Below are positions 44,087 to 54,959 of a stretch of 64,000 nucleotides of DNA, piece after piece. Both the position numbers and the translations under genes were made by a program. Within the stretch, counting starts at the first letter, position 1. Each line of letters opens with the position of its first letter. The stretch is taken from assembly GCF_000203795.2 (NCBI RefSeq), contig NW_006281103.1:1493986-1557985 (forward strand). Direction: 5' to 3'. The notes under the pieces were generated by a model, which was not told the DNA's origin, made no database searches, and worked only from the letters and a program-made list of their open reading frames with translations. The stretch comes from Batrachochytrium dendrobatidis JAM81. Its lineage: Eukaryota; Chytridiomycota; Chytridiomycetes; Rhizophydiales.

Positions 44087-45076
44087 ATGTCTGGCCATAA
44101 TACACCGATTTCAACAGCTCACTCCTTTCTCTCACTGAATACTCCAAGGGTGTCTGTGGAGGCAAAAATCAATTCAGACTTACCAGGGCTCAAGACTCTG
44201 CTTGTCGAATACTTTTCTGGAGCAAGGTTGTTTGCCAAAATCCAAAGAACAGACACCGGAATCACTCAGGCAATAGTTCAGGGACATCCGAAGCAGTTTC
44301 CCTCTTCTCTTGAATACCTCAGAGAACTGCTACAAATCAAATATGATGCTGCTATTGTTTGGGGCGAAGCGAGCGCTGTTTCCAAAGAAAGCCGATACAA
44401 CTCGATCACTATTGAAGAAGCTTTACCAACTTTGGAAAGGGATCCGTCCTCGGGAGAGTTTCTGGAAAAGGAACTTGACGAAATCTCTTTTGGTGGGTCT
44501 GCTGCTACTGAAGCTTTGAAGAAAGTTGTCAAGGAAACATTCGCTAGTATGGCAAATGCAACTACTGGTTTTGGAATTGCAAAAGGATGGATTCCCGCTG
44601 TCCCGGAAAAGCATATCATTGTCAAACGTGGAGACGAAGAATACGACTTGGAGGTTTCTATCATTTCTTCTCTCTCCGCATTGATTGAAGCAGTGCAGAA
44701 GAAATTCCCATTGGCTCTGAAAGTCAAGAAACTCTACCGCTTGCACGAAGAAACTCCAATCGTTGTGACTGATATGAAAGACCTGCGCCAAGAATATTTG
44801 TATTATGTCCTGGCAGGTTTCGAAGAGCTTCCCAAGAAGCAGACCACCAAGTTCACAACAATGGAGGAGTTCTTTGACAAGTTGAAGATTCAACAAGAAC
44901 TGGATGATGATGAAATTCAGCTTATCAAGGACTGTCTTGGAAAACAGAAAGTCAAATTCACCCAATTGATGGCCACTGGCGATCTGGCATTGACTGATGA
45001 GAAGCTCAAAGAAATTGGAATCTCTCAGTTGGGTTTAAGAACAGCAGTTCTATTAGTTATTAAAGGCAATCGATAA
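44087..45076 (+). CDS. SAM-domain protein of unknown role
   Basis: A 329-residue single-exon protein beginning MSGHNTPIS (first ATG; the frame upstream has no ATG). The N-terminal 150 residues match nothing I know. A mid region (about 195-250, KHIIVKRGDEEYDLEVSIIS to LAGFEELP) looks like a beta-grasp fold. The C-terminal 65-70 residues form a SAM domain (TMEEFFDKLKI, DLALTDEKLKEIGISQLGLR), an interaction module. No signal peptide. Codon use and single-exon form resemble the crinklers nearby, so an effector role is possible but unproven. Confidence 0.65.
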   Translation: MSGHNTPISTAHSFLSLNTPRVSVEAKINSDLPGLKTLLVEYFSGARLFAKIQRTDTGITQAIVQGHPKQFPSSLEYLRELLQIKYDAAIVWGEASAVSKESRYNSITIEEALPTLERDPSSGEFLEKELDEISFGGSAATEALKKVVKETFASMANATTGFGIAKGWIPAVPEKHIIVKRGDEEYDLEVSIISSLSALIEAVQKKFPLALKVKKLYRLHEETPIVVTDMKDLRQEYLYYVLAGFEELPKKQTTKFTTMEEFFDKLKIQQELDDDEIQLIKDCLGKQKVKFTQLMATGDLALTDEKLKEIGISQLGLRTAVLLVIKGNR

Positions 45077-45339
45077 AATCCTTGATGTAAATTGAATTTA
45101 CTTGATAACATTGCTTAATCGTTTTTATTCATATCCAACCCATCCAACCCATCCAATACATAATTCAATTTACTCACCAAATGCCACTCATCTCCCAACT
45201 GACTTTGTAGAGTAGTATTGCTTTTTCGGTCAATATTCTTATCCGATAATCTATGCAAACAATCTGGTATGCTATTTTTCATTGAGATTGACACTGAATA
45301 TTGTGAATTGATCAAGACCTGGTCGAATGGCAAAAGTCT

Positions 45340-46266
45340 TGGTCTTATAATGATTGGAAATATTACAATTGTAATTTTGTGGCTCTTACATTATTACAAT
45401 TGTAATTCCGAGTTTACAATTGTAGTTTCCATTGTTTACTACAAATGTCAGCAGATTACATCCTGAATCAGAAGAGTTGCTGCTTTTAATGATGCTGATT
45501 TGTCAGAAGAGCTCAATTTGATCAACAAGAATTTACTCAATGCATTTGCTAGGGCAATCAGTCGCACACGTCGTCCCAAATTGGACTCTCATATTCACAG
45601 AAATGGTGCGTATGAACCACATCCCCACGCAGATACAATCAATTTGTTGCTTTCTATTGGAGAGTCTACACTGTCTGCGATCAATTCAGAAATACCTGTT
45701 AGCCCTGTCCCTTACGCAGTCAGTCCTTATATGGATGTCACTGCCAGAATCAAGATCTTGACCTGACGAATAAACATATACACGTCAGAACTACTAAACA
45801 AGAATCGTGTAATGGACCGATGCCGAGATATTTGCAAATCAGACAATTCATTGGGCAAAACCTGCTTGCTCCCAAAGGCTGCTTTCCAAATCAGGAGTTT
45901 GTTGATTACACTCGGCAAATGTTCAAATGGAATCACACAATGTGCCATTTGTACATTGCGTATTATCGGTTTCTGATTGACTATCCAGTGTTTGTGTACT
46001 CTGGCTTGCCTTGGACTACAATTTGCAATGAATGCACTCTCTGGAGGAGATGGCTGGATAGCGAGGAAGCAAATGCGTTACCAACATCCGATTATTCGTC
46101 GTCTTCATTCTGGAAGGGAACCTTACCACCTTATCGAGAAAAGGAATATGAACCAAGCGAACCTCCATCCAGCTTTCATTCGTTTGAGGAGGAAACGGAG
46201 GGCGAAGGTGCAGCAACTGGAAGTGAAATGGTTATTTCAACAAGTCTCAGCAATCTAAACATTTGA
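45340..46266 (+). pseudogene. Unknown gene with one frameshift; decayed copy at 37.7 kb
   Basis: Two frames join: 45,500-45,766 (from SEELNLINKNLLNAFARAIS) and 45,820-46,266 (PRYLQIRQFIGQN to TSLSNLNI). The second is open further back to about 45,735, so one base change near there separates them. The C-terminus is acidic and Ser/Glu-rich. The family is not recognised. It faces the small ORF and integrase tail-to-tail with only 15 bases between stops. Confidence 0.5.
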
Positions 46267-46280
46267 AATAAATGAAATAT

Positions 46281-46505
46281 TCAGTTCTTGATAGACTTTT
46301 TATACTTTTTCAATCTTTCCTTTTCGGCTTCTGCATTTGAGGCATAGTAGTCTCTGTAGCGTTTTCGTTCAGTTTCCTTGTTATGAGAATAATATTCACG
46401 ATACCATTTCCTTAATTGGTCTTGTTCTTGAGATGAATAAGCATCCCAATTCCTGATGGATTGTAAGTAATCATTGTAATTTCCAATTGAGCTGATGGGT
46501 GTCAT
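46281..46505 (-). CDS. Small YYxxN-repeat basic protein of the integrase element
   Basis: A 74-residue protein with two or three copies of a charged repeat (KWYREYYSHNKETE, RYRDYYASNAEAEKER). The stop of the integrase lies 6 bases upstream of its ATG. The pair order is kept in the decayed copy at 22,640-23,590, which supports them as parts of one element. YYxxN-type repeats occur in some virus and mobile-element proteins. Role unknown; nucleic-acid binding is plausible from the charge. Confidence 0.6.
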   Translation of the reverse strand: MTPISSIGNYNDYLQSIRNWDAYSSQEQDQLRKWYREYYSHNKETERKRYRDYYASNAEAEKERLKKYKKSIKN

Positions 46506-46511
46506 TTATTG

Positions 46512-47545
46512 TTACTCTAGAAAATAAGTTGCTCCAAATGTCTTTGTCTTTCTATTGGTTGGGCCTTGAACTCTTGCCAGTTCTTGTAATTCTCTCTTGT
46601 TACGACGCTCCTTGTTTGTCATTGTCGGCTCTCTGTGTCTCGGTTCAATCATAAAGGTCTCCGTTCCTTCAACTCTCTTGAGTTCATAGTATTTGTAAGA
46701 CTTTCCAAGAACATTGCCGTTATCATCTGAAATTGAGAAAGAGTATCCGTTCCCACTGACAGCCGTATAGATGCCGTTGCTGTACTTTGACACATATCCT
46801 TTTCTGAATGTTTGTTTACCTTTGAGTATCCGAACACGATCTCCAACTCTAATTGAATGCTTGGTAATTTTTACTTTCATTGACCCATTTAATGGATTCT
46901 TTAGATACATTGATTCAGGAATATCATTTACACCACGGTGATAAGTGTGGTTGTAGTTGAATACAATATCTTCCAAGACATCAATGTATCTATTTGATTT
47001 TCTTGATTCTTGGTACCGAGCAATGATATTCTCCAATGTTCTGTTGAATCGTTCAATCAATCCTTGTATATTGTGATCACCCACATTCACAGTGATGTGA
47101 CGAACACCTTTTGCTTGCAGTAAGCTTTGGAAGTTGTTGTTTAAAAACTCTGTGCCATTATCGCTTTGAATCAGAATAGGCTTTTGCACGTCAAGTATTA
47201 ACTTCATTGCATCTGTAGTATCTGACTTTCTTTCATCGCCACCACAAATGATTTCCTACTAAATACATCTATTGCGCACAAGAGATACTTGTATCCGGCA
47301 TTCCATCTTGCATATTTAGACAAGTCAATCAAATCCACCTGCCATTGGTCATTGACTGAATAAACAGTTATGGGGCTGAATGCTGGCCTTCTTTGTGATT
47401 CTTGATGAAGTTGATGGACTTCTTGCTGGTCGAGAAACTTTATGATTTGTGAGATTGGAAGCTGTTTGTTCAGTTTCAGGTATAATCTCTGCGCTGAAAC
47501 GAACCCACTCTTGGGACTGTAATACAATTCGTAAAGCTTATCCAT
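46512..47545 (-). pseudogene. rve-family integrase, Maverick/Polinton-like, single frameshift
   Basis: Two overlapping frames (47,545-47,204 and 47,207-46,512) together cover an rve integrase. They show an N-terminal helical domain (LYYSPKSGFVSAQRLYLK), a first catalytic Asp in WQVDLIDLS, a second in IQSDNGTEF and the Glu in GLIERFNRTLE, then a C-terminal chromo/SH3-like part (VGDRVRILKGKQTFRKGY). A one-base change near 47,220 breaks the frame between the first and second Asp. The organisation resembles integrases of Maverick/Polinton-type DNA elements more than retrotransposons, since no RT is adjacent. Class assignment is from memory. Confidence 0.7.
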
Positions 47546-48069
47546 AACTTAAAACAAGAAATCATTTTTTTACAATTCAGCTGAAAGTGTTTCAAAACCG
47601 ACTCGGGATCGTTTATCATTAAACAATTTCATTCCTGTTCTTGTTGGAGAATACGTATTCATCGGTGTTGTAGTCCATGATTTTTTACATCAAAAATATG
47701 AGTCTTGCAAAATCGATATGAATTGTTGCTATTAAAACCATTTACTACGCTACCACTGTTATTTCCAAAGCAGTTGAGTTGATTGAAATCGTAACTAAAC
47801 AAATCTACTGAGATATGTCCAACAAAACAATCATGTCAATCATGTCGAATGTGATTTATTGATCAGCTATCCGTGAGCCATGAACAATGAACGATGATAA
47901 ATAGAATGAAACTTTGCGGTTTTGATTTGAACATTGACAACTATGCAAGTTGGTTTCAAGTTTACTGTGTGCATTGACACATGGCCACACATTGACAGAT
48001 CAACAGATTACAGCTAGCGACAATCTGAATCAACTTTGGATGATATATATTTATATTTCAACAACCATT
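47546..48069. other. Intergenic, nothing recognised
   Basis: No inverted terminal repeat of the integrase element and no gene were identified between the integrase start and the AP2 upstream block. Confidence 0.35.
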
Positions 48070-48084
48070 TTGACATGGTTTGAA

Positions 48085-48431
48085 TCACTCGGACAAATCA
48101 AATACATGACCAATTGAACAATCAGTCAAATATTTGGTATACAATGACAGTATATGCTGTAGTGATGGAATGTATGTGATGGTAACTATCCATAATCAGG
48201 GTAATGATCTGACACTACCTGATCACTGGATACATGACCGCAATCGAAGAGATCAACACAGCATACTACCGAGGTTGATTATACACCAACAACGATGCTT
48301 GTATATTGATCTACCATACAGGGTGTTTTTGGCTTTGCCCACCCTACATGGTGCATTTGTGTTTTATAAATACCCATTTGGGAACTGCCGATTGTCACCC
48401 TTGAAGTTACCGTTGTTATAAAACAGCAGTC
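48085..48431 (+). promoter_or_regulatory. AP-family upstream block of AP2
   Basis: Conserved with 17,870-18,191: AATCAGTCAAATATTTGGTA, CTGACACTACCTGATCACTG, CACCCTACATGGTG and ATTGTCACCCTTGAAG. The first of the two CCCTATATGGTGT copies of AP1 is altered here. Confidence 0.6.
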
Positions 48432-50107
48432 ATGTACCGGATTCAACACATTTTCATTACACTACTCGATACAATGTTGATTACTCTAGAATGCGTTATA
48501 CTTGCGTTACAAGCGGTTGCTGCAGTTCGACTTGCATTAGAATCACCAATTGGGATTGCCAGTCAATCAAACAATAGGCTATCAAAACGATCACCCGTTG
48601 AATTGGGTGGTGATATCACAAAATGTTTCACAATGAAAGTCAATGTATGTATCATGTCATGCATTGTAGTTTGATATCAACTTGCACCACGTTGAATCAA
48701 TCTCACACTTGTTTAAAATAGTTGAATTTACAAGTCGATTCAGCGATTTCCAGTATAATTGTACCACTTCCTAGTTCAAGCAGCGATGTGAGTTTGGCTC
48801 CGCAACACACTCCAAATGGGGAACCCGTTACTATAGATTACAGAGGCAAACAGTATAAAGGAGTTACATCCGACACCGTTGTGACGATTCCGGGTACTAG
48901 GATAACTGACATCAAATTACCAGTACTAGCAGTTAGAAAACAATCGCCAGATCTAGTTGGTATCGATCCAGAGTTTGATGGAATATTTGGGTTCGGCAAT
49001 TCCTTGTTGTCAAATCATCACTCACGAATCACTGCGATGGATGTTTTGTACAATGATGGTGTCATTCCCAATAACGAGGTTAGTCTTCAACTATGTCCGT
49101 ATGAAATGACTTCAAATAGCTTCATCAATATAGGAAACACGGAAATAGCTGCAAAATGCGGAACGAATGGAAGGAGTGTTGCATGGGTAGACTCACCACC
49201 AGACGGTCGCCATACTGTCAACATCAAGAGTATACTAATCAATGACAAACCAGTGAATCTACCCGAGGAATTCCAAAAAAGGGTAAAAGATGGACGTACT
49301 TTGTATTCGGTTATACAAACATGTTTTAGATATATACGTTTTCCTGAAGTAGTCGTGAAAGCGTTGATTGATGCTATTCTTGATAGTGGTGCGATTACTG
49401 TCAAAAAAGCTATGTATAGTAACAAACTCAACTCGGAAGAAATCAAAAGAATATTTTGGGAACACTACGCAATGCTTGAATCCAAACTTAATATTGATTG
49501 GGGCAAGCTGCCAACGCTTTCAATTACAATGTTTGCTCAAAACCCAGTAACTGATTCCAATCGCAACTCCGTTGTAACAATCAAATTGGGTCCCAAAGAC
49601 TATATACAGAGATATGATTCTGAAAGATGTAAATAATTGACAATTGTATGCAATATGTATTGTTTGATTAACCTGACTAATATAAATATCGAATTATAGT
49701 TTTGTTTATTGTAGCAGCTGGTTCAAATGATTATGCAGCTCTTGGTATACCATTTATGACTCGACTTGGATTGACATTTGATCGAGCACATAAACGCATT
49801 GGGTTTGGTCCTGGATGTGGATGTGAAGTCATGGCTGATGGATATCCTACTATTTCGAACGGTTATCAAGTACTATGGCCATTAACACAGTAAGTTGTTT
49901 GATATTGATGTGTGTATGTGTTAATTGATATTGATCATGAATTTGGTGCATAGTGTTAGATTGCCTGAACAACCAAGTACTTCAGGTTCAGATGGCACAT
50001 TTATTCGCAAAAGGAGACCAACAACTACAACTGATCAAATAGCTGTACCTGAAAACACCCACCACACTGCCAAGAGTCACAAACAGACTCTCAATAAACT
50101 CGACTGA
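48432..50107 (+). CDS. AP2, secreted aspartyl-protease-like protein with altered first active site
   Basis: Four exons (48432-48644, 48722-49628, 49700-49889, 49960-50107) give 485 residues with the same intron phases as AP1. Exon 1 lacks five codons at its 3' end relative to AP1. Leader and LSKRS processing site are conserved. Catalytic motifs read D77-S-A and D292-S-G, so only the second fits the D-T/S-G rule. The C-terminus differs wholly from AP1: a deletion fuses the last exon to sequence that is 3' flank in AP1 (TTTTDQIAVPENTHHT), replacing the Ser/Arg tail. Likely secreted and probably inactive as a protease. Confidence 0.8.
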
Positions 50108-50909
50108 ATACAATTCATTATAGACAAACTGCTACTATATGTATTTTTAATGTGGTGTATTCATGTTTGATTGTGTGATATGTTCAAGCCATGCATGTAT
50201 TGGATTAGTCCAGTGTGTATCGTAGTTGTTTAATACACGATGATCACACATACTATTGCATTGGTAATACATGGTATTGATTGAATATACATGATCCAAG
50301 TGTATCAATCATGGTATGCATTGCTTGAATCCATCACTGTATATCTGGATGATCATGTCGATACTGGATGCGCGATATCAACAGTTGGAATATGGTATAC
50401 TGCTGCAAATACCATGATTATCACACTCCATTAGTATGTGTGATCATATTGCACCAATCGACCAGTATACGATTACTGGATACATCAACATGCGATATTT
50501 GATACACAACACAGTTGACACTGCGACTGATGTGTGTGATCAGTCAGGCTATTGATACAACCATTTTGACACCACAATCAACGAGTCAAACCAGTCAAAT
50601 TGGTTAGATCTGATATCAACACACATGACTATTGTTGGTATTGGTGTTGCATGTGTCAATACGACATGACAAGCAATGTCATATCGACACAATACACACA
50701 TGCATTTCAGCATCATCAATGTGTACAAATATGCAATATACAATCAACTGTATTGTATTGTATTGGAAATACAAGTGTCAATGTACACTATGATACCATG
50801 TCAACCAAGACCGTGTACAATAATCAGATACAATGCATGCACATACAAATTTATTGTAAATTAAACCATAATGACAATTGAATCAGTTGAAACGAGTCCA
50901 GATTGACAT
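50108..50909. repeat. AP2 and SSP4 3' flanks
   Basis: 50,108-50,330 matches the AP1 3' flank. 50,560-50,780 is the inverse of 2,190-2,420, and 50,690-50,909 matches the SSP3 3' flank. No gene is seen. Confidence 0.6.
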
Positions 50910-51764
50910 TCAAATCAATGGTTCGCGATCCTCACGTTTGGGTCGTCCAAAGAATGATCCCAATCTACTCATAAACTTGGAAAAACCTTGACGTTTATTG
51001 GAGGGCACTTTCTGTTCAAAGGATCCAGATCCAGATAGTGTATCCAATGACGATTGCAAATCTTGACGTTGTTGGTCACTAGGATTCTGATATTCTTGAT
51101 CAATAGGGTTTTGGCCAAGACTCTCGTATTTTGATGATTGTTGTTCAAGGTAATCTTTAACGGAAGGCGTTCCTCTGATAAGCGAAGATTTGTAAATAAC
51201 TGTTACAACATCCAGAGGGGTTCCTAAAATGAGACTCACAATCCGTTCATCGGTTTCCGACTTTTTTTCTACAAGAAGACCAATCTTGAACTGGCACTCA
51301 TAAAAACTTTTTCGAATTTTGTCAAGTTTGGATAGTTGTTTTTCATGATCAAGCTTAGTCTTCCGAATTTCAATATAATATTTTAGGCTGTCATCGTCTT
51401 GAGATAGATATTCCAGAACTTTAAGATCTTTTTTCACGCCCACTACCACGTCATATTGACTGTCATATCGAGATTTTAACGGCCAATATATTTTTCTTTG
51501 CTGATTACGACCATCCTGTAACTCTACGTATTTATCGAGTAAATGCTTGACGTTATCTGAAAGTGCATCATCAAGAGCACCCAAGCCTATACCGTCTGGA
51601 TTAGCATCTATCCAAAAATTATATTCGACACCTTTAAGTACAGTGGGAGTGCCGGTAAAAATCCTATGTTCAGCATCTGTACTTTCATTGGGATCAACTG
51701 GATTGGCTGTAGTAATCGAGCAGGCAAACAGGATCGATGACAATACAGCAACTGCGAGTTTCAT
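50910..51764 (-). CDS. SSP4, small secreted coiled-coil protein
   Basis: A 284-residue paralogue of SSP3 with signal MKLAVAVLSSILFACSITTA. The linker is shorter in Ser/Thr than in SSP3, the charged helical region spans about residues 70-190, and the tail again ends EDREPLI. The basic cluster of SSP3 (NKRKR) is NKRQG here. Start chosen at the conserved MKL. Upstream and downstream flanks are both shared with SSP3, showing duplication of the whole unit. Confidence 0.75.
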   Translation of the reverse strand: MKLAVAVLSSILFACSITTANPVDPNESTDAEHRIFTGTPTVLKGVEYNFWIDANPDGIGLGALDDALSDNVKHLLDKYVELQDGRNQQRKIYWPLKSRYDSQYDVVVGVKKDLKVLEYLSQDDDSLKYYIEIRKTKLDHEKQLSKLDKIRKSFYECQFKIGLLVEKKSETDERIVSLILGTPLDVVTVIYKSSLIRGTPSVKDYLEQQSSKYESLGQNPIDQEYQNPSDQQRQDLQSSLDTLSGSGSFEQKVPSNKRQGFSKFMSRLGSFFGRPKREDREPLI

Positions 51765-52485
51765 TGTATTGGTTTGGTTGAGCAAGTTTTAATGTCATTC
51801 AACAGGTCGGTTTTTGAACTGTATTTATATCCATTATTGAATAAATGATATTAAAAGCATATTCCTTGAATGGTCGTTTCAAGGACTAGTATTACTGTCA
51901 GGGTTGATATTGATTTGTTGTCAATGCCAAACTTTGAAGAGTCTCCCTTTATATGTTGACCTGTAACCTTGGCTGAGCCGATATCTGACCATACATTCGA
52001 ATATCATATGGTTGATTATGCAGTCCCACCCTAAAAAGGGTTATGGTCAAGGGTTAGGGTTGAGAAATGAGTATAAACCAAAACTGGAATAAGTTGACAC
52101 TCGGTTATTAAATGGTCATCAATATGTGCCGTGATATTTCATGCTTGTTAAAGTAGCAAGTGATTGGCATGATTCAACGTACAAGTAGTGTATAATGAGC
52201 ATCAGATGATACCGTTTTACTTGAACAAGAGTGCTAAATCCGTTGAAATAAATATAATTTAGTCGTCTATTTCTGTACTACATTTTACACCCTCATTGTT
52301 ACACAACATCAAATGTCTGCAAAAAACAGCTGAAAATAGATTGCGTTTGTAGGAATACGAAACACCATACACAAGATGACAGCAGTATTGCGTACATACA
52401 AATCAAAGTATGCTATCATGATTGCCAACGGATTGATTGAAAACAACTTTATATCCAACTTGCCCATCAACAACCAACAACTCTG
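51765..52485 (-). repeat. SSP3/SSP4 upstream duplication, copy 2, with promoter
   Basis: Matches 36,167-36,890. Contains the family promoter elements. The palindrome AAGGGATATCCCTT of SSP3 is degraded here. GGGTTAGGGT lies at 52,051-52,060. Ends abruptly at CAACAACTC. Confidence 0.7.
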
Positions 52486-52750
52486 TTGGAGTTTTGTGTA
52501 ATCTGATTTATATTAATTTAAATGGAGAAGTGTGTATGATCTGTAACTGTTAGTAGTTGACAAAAGAGAACAAACCAAAAGTGTAATGGGTGTTGCACAA
52601 TAATTCAGGATCAGCAGATTTGGTTTTTTCAATGATAATGAAAAGATGTAATAAAACAATAATATGTTGAAATGGTTGGAACAGTCATTTATTAATAAAT
52701 ATGAGTTATAGTCAGTCTTGTAGTAATTGATTGATTGTATCTTGGTGACA
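52483..52750 (+). mobile_element. Possible truncated LTR starting TGTTGGAG
   Basis: At the exact break of the 36-kb/52-kb duplication a sequence starts TGTTGGAGTTTTG, a beginning common in Copia-type LTRs. It is AT-rich and ends perhaps at GGTGACA near 52,750. The flanks do not rejoin afterwards, so the element or its far flank has been lost. Confidence 0.3.
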
Positions 52751-54000
52751 CGAACAAGTAGAATGTATGATGAGCAATCAGAAAAGTAAATTGATCAATA
52801 GGTGTAATTCCTATTGTTTACCAAGTCAAATAGTGGAATTATGGCACACAAACATTGGTGATACGAGTCCCTTGGATCATCACATATTACCATTTAGTAT
52901 TCTGCATGGATACTCGACACATTTGGTAATCATACATTGTTCGATCACCAAGTTTGAACCCACATTCATGTATTGTGTTTAATTGTCAATATTGTCAATA
53001 CAACTCTGTACACACATTTGTTGTGTTCTGAATCACGGATACGATCGCAATCTAGTTCAACAACAATCATGGCACATAACACATGTCAGTAATGCAACCA
53101 TGCATGTCGATCACCACCAACAACACCACTGTATTGTCAACCAGTCCATGACACTGACTGTTTATTACACACTGACACTGTTAGTGTTCCGTTTACATGA
53201 CTAGACTGCAAGTTGTCGTATTCGTTTCTGTAGATTTGAAATTGTTAGTAATCGAGTTTTGACATTCAATTCGTGCTGTTTTTGTATATTTTTGTATATT
53301 GCTGGACATTCAACTCAAGGTCTTGTTCCAAAGTAGACATGTGTTTGATGCCATGTTTGTATAATCGAAACAGGAATCCAGTTTGCCAAGTAAATGCTGC
53401 AAGACTCTTGACAACCAGTCATGTACAGTATTGAGTCGGATGTTCATACTATTGATAGCATGACAATTGACAGTTCAAGAGTTCTGTTGAAGCTTTTCTA
53501 ATCATTTGCAATACTTTGAGTTTGCATATTGAAAGTATTACAGTTGGCATAAAGTATTGATACTGCTGATATGACCATCAATCCATACTGCATTGAACAG
53601 GACTGCAGCACAGTATCATATCACTAGATCAAGTGTTGAGGCAGAGCCGTTTGAAGGATTTTACCATTAATATTTGGCCAGCTGTTGTGTGGATAAACCG
53701 TTACCCTATACTGACTGTAACTTGAAACTGACTGACTATGTCAATCGATCTTGACATATTCTTTAGTATATGGGTCAGGGTCACCAGTCCTCGACTATGA
53801 GTCATGTTTCATTCAATGGTTGAAGAGTTGTGCATAAAACAGCCTACACATGAGTATCTGTGCTACATATACCTAAATGGCGGTCGAGTTGTTGCTGCAT
53901 AAGCTTGTATAACCCGTATGTCTTGATTATATATTTAATCGCTATAAAAGTATGGTTCATATCCACAACTGGCTCATTTATTACCAAGAATTGTCCTACT
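52751..54000. other. Intergenic with a partial PR-upstream repeat
   Basis: About 52,920-53,210 resembles part of the PR-family upstream block (CACATTCATGTATTGTGTTT, GATACGATCGCAATCTAG), rearranged. 53,220-54,000 shows no gene; a short upstream region for the next gene is likely at the right end. Confidence 0.4.
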
Positions 54001-54038
54001 AATCAACAAGCTTTATCACATTCATTTTGGTCGACAGG

Positions 54039-54944
54039 ATGAAATTCATATCGACTATTGTGTTGTCACTGTTGTCGATAACAGTCAGTGCGGTAGTCAT
54101 TGATCGTCCGTATTCCAGCGAATCAGAACCTGTAAAAGAATGTTCAACACACATGCAGCAACACACTGGTATTTGCGCTTCAACTGGAACAGAGCAACAA
54201 TCAACTGAAGCCAATCATGATGTAGCTCAGTCGACTATAGATCCCGATGATTCAGACAGTTCTGTTGAACAGTCCGATGAATCACTGTCATACTCTTAGT
54301 CCAAACAGTCAGACGATGATATATTTGACAACACACTATATGACGACGTCTGCCATCTCCCTAAAAACTATATTCCAGAGAACAAACGGCCCATTCTCAC
54401 ACATCAGCAAAGGCTGGATAGAGTCGAAAAAATAATGAAGAATATGGGTATGGAAATTCCAACTGATGTTGGAGACGGATATCCGCACAAGATGAGCACC
54501 AAGGCAAAGGAAAGAATACTAGAAACTAAACGAAGAGGGTATGGGCGTAGAATGAGCTCATCTGATAAAAAGAAATTCAGGAAACTGAGACTAGGAAGAT
54601 TATGGGTGTGTCGCAAGTTGGCTCTTGAACCTCCTGAAGAAGAATCGATAAGCGTTGTATCTGAACCTACTCCAGAATTAAAATCCATCTTGAAACCCGA
54701 ATCCACTTTTAAACCCCACGGCTCAAAACACGATCATTCTAAAAAACATCAGCAAAAGTCAAGTCATGATGCTGGTTCAAGGGAAGCTAAAGTACACTTT
54801 GTACCAACGACTAGAATTGCTAGATATCTAAGTGAATCTAGTGTACTGCAAGAATATGATATTCAACTTCCTTCATTACGTTCAAAGTTTAATAGATTCA
54901 AACGACAAATGCTGAGGTTCATTGGATATAGAAGGCATACTTGA
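54039..54944 (+). CDS. Secreted acidic/basic protein interrupted by one in-frame TAG
   Basis: ATG at 54,039 begins a signal peptide (MKFISTIVLSLLSITVSAVV). A Ser/Glu/Gln-rich acidic region reaches a TAG at 54,297-54,299 after 86 codons. The same frame then stays open for 214 further codons (SKQSDDDIFDNTLYDD, a KRRGYGRRM basic stretch, SILKPESTFKPHGSK) to 54,944. The polar composition is continuous across the stop, suggesting either a recent nonsense mutation, readthrough or a sequencing error. No domain is recognised. The 3' flank resembles that of SSP2 and SSP5. Confidence 0.55.
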
Positions 54945-54959
54945 ACATTTCTACGCAAA

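Noticed and set aside
46016..46258. Alternative frames overlapping the 45.8-46.3 kb gene
   Set aside because: The relic at 38 kb preserves the frame ending in SLSNLNI, not the overlapping ones.
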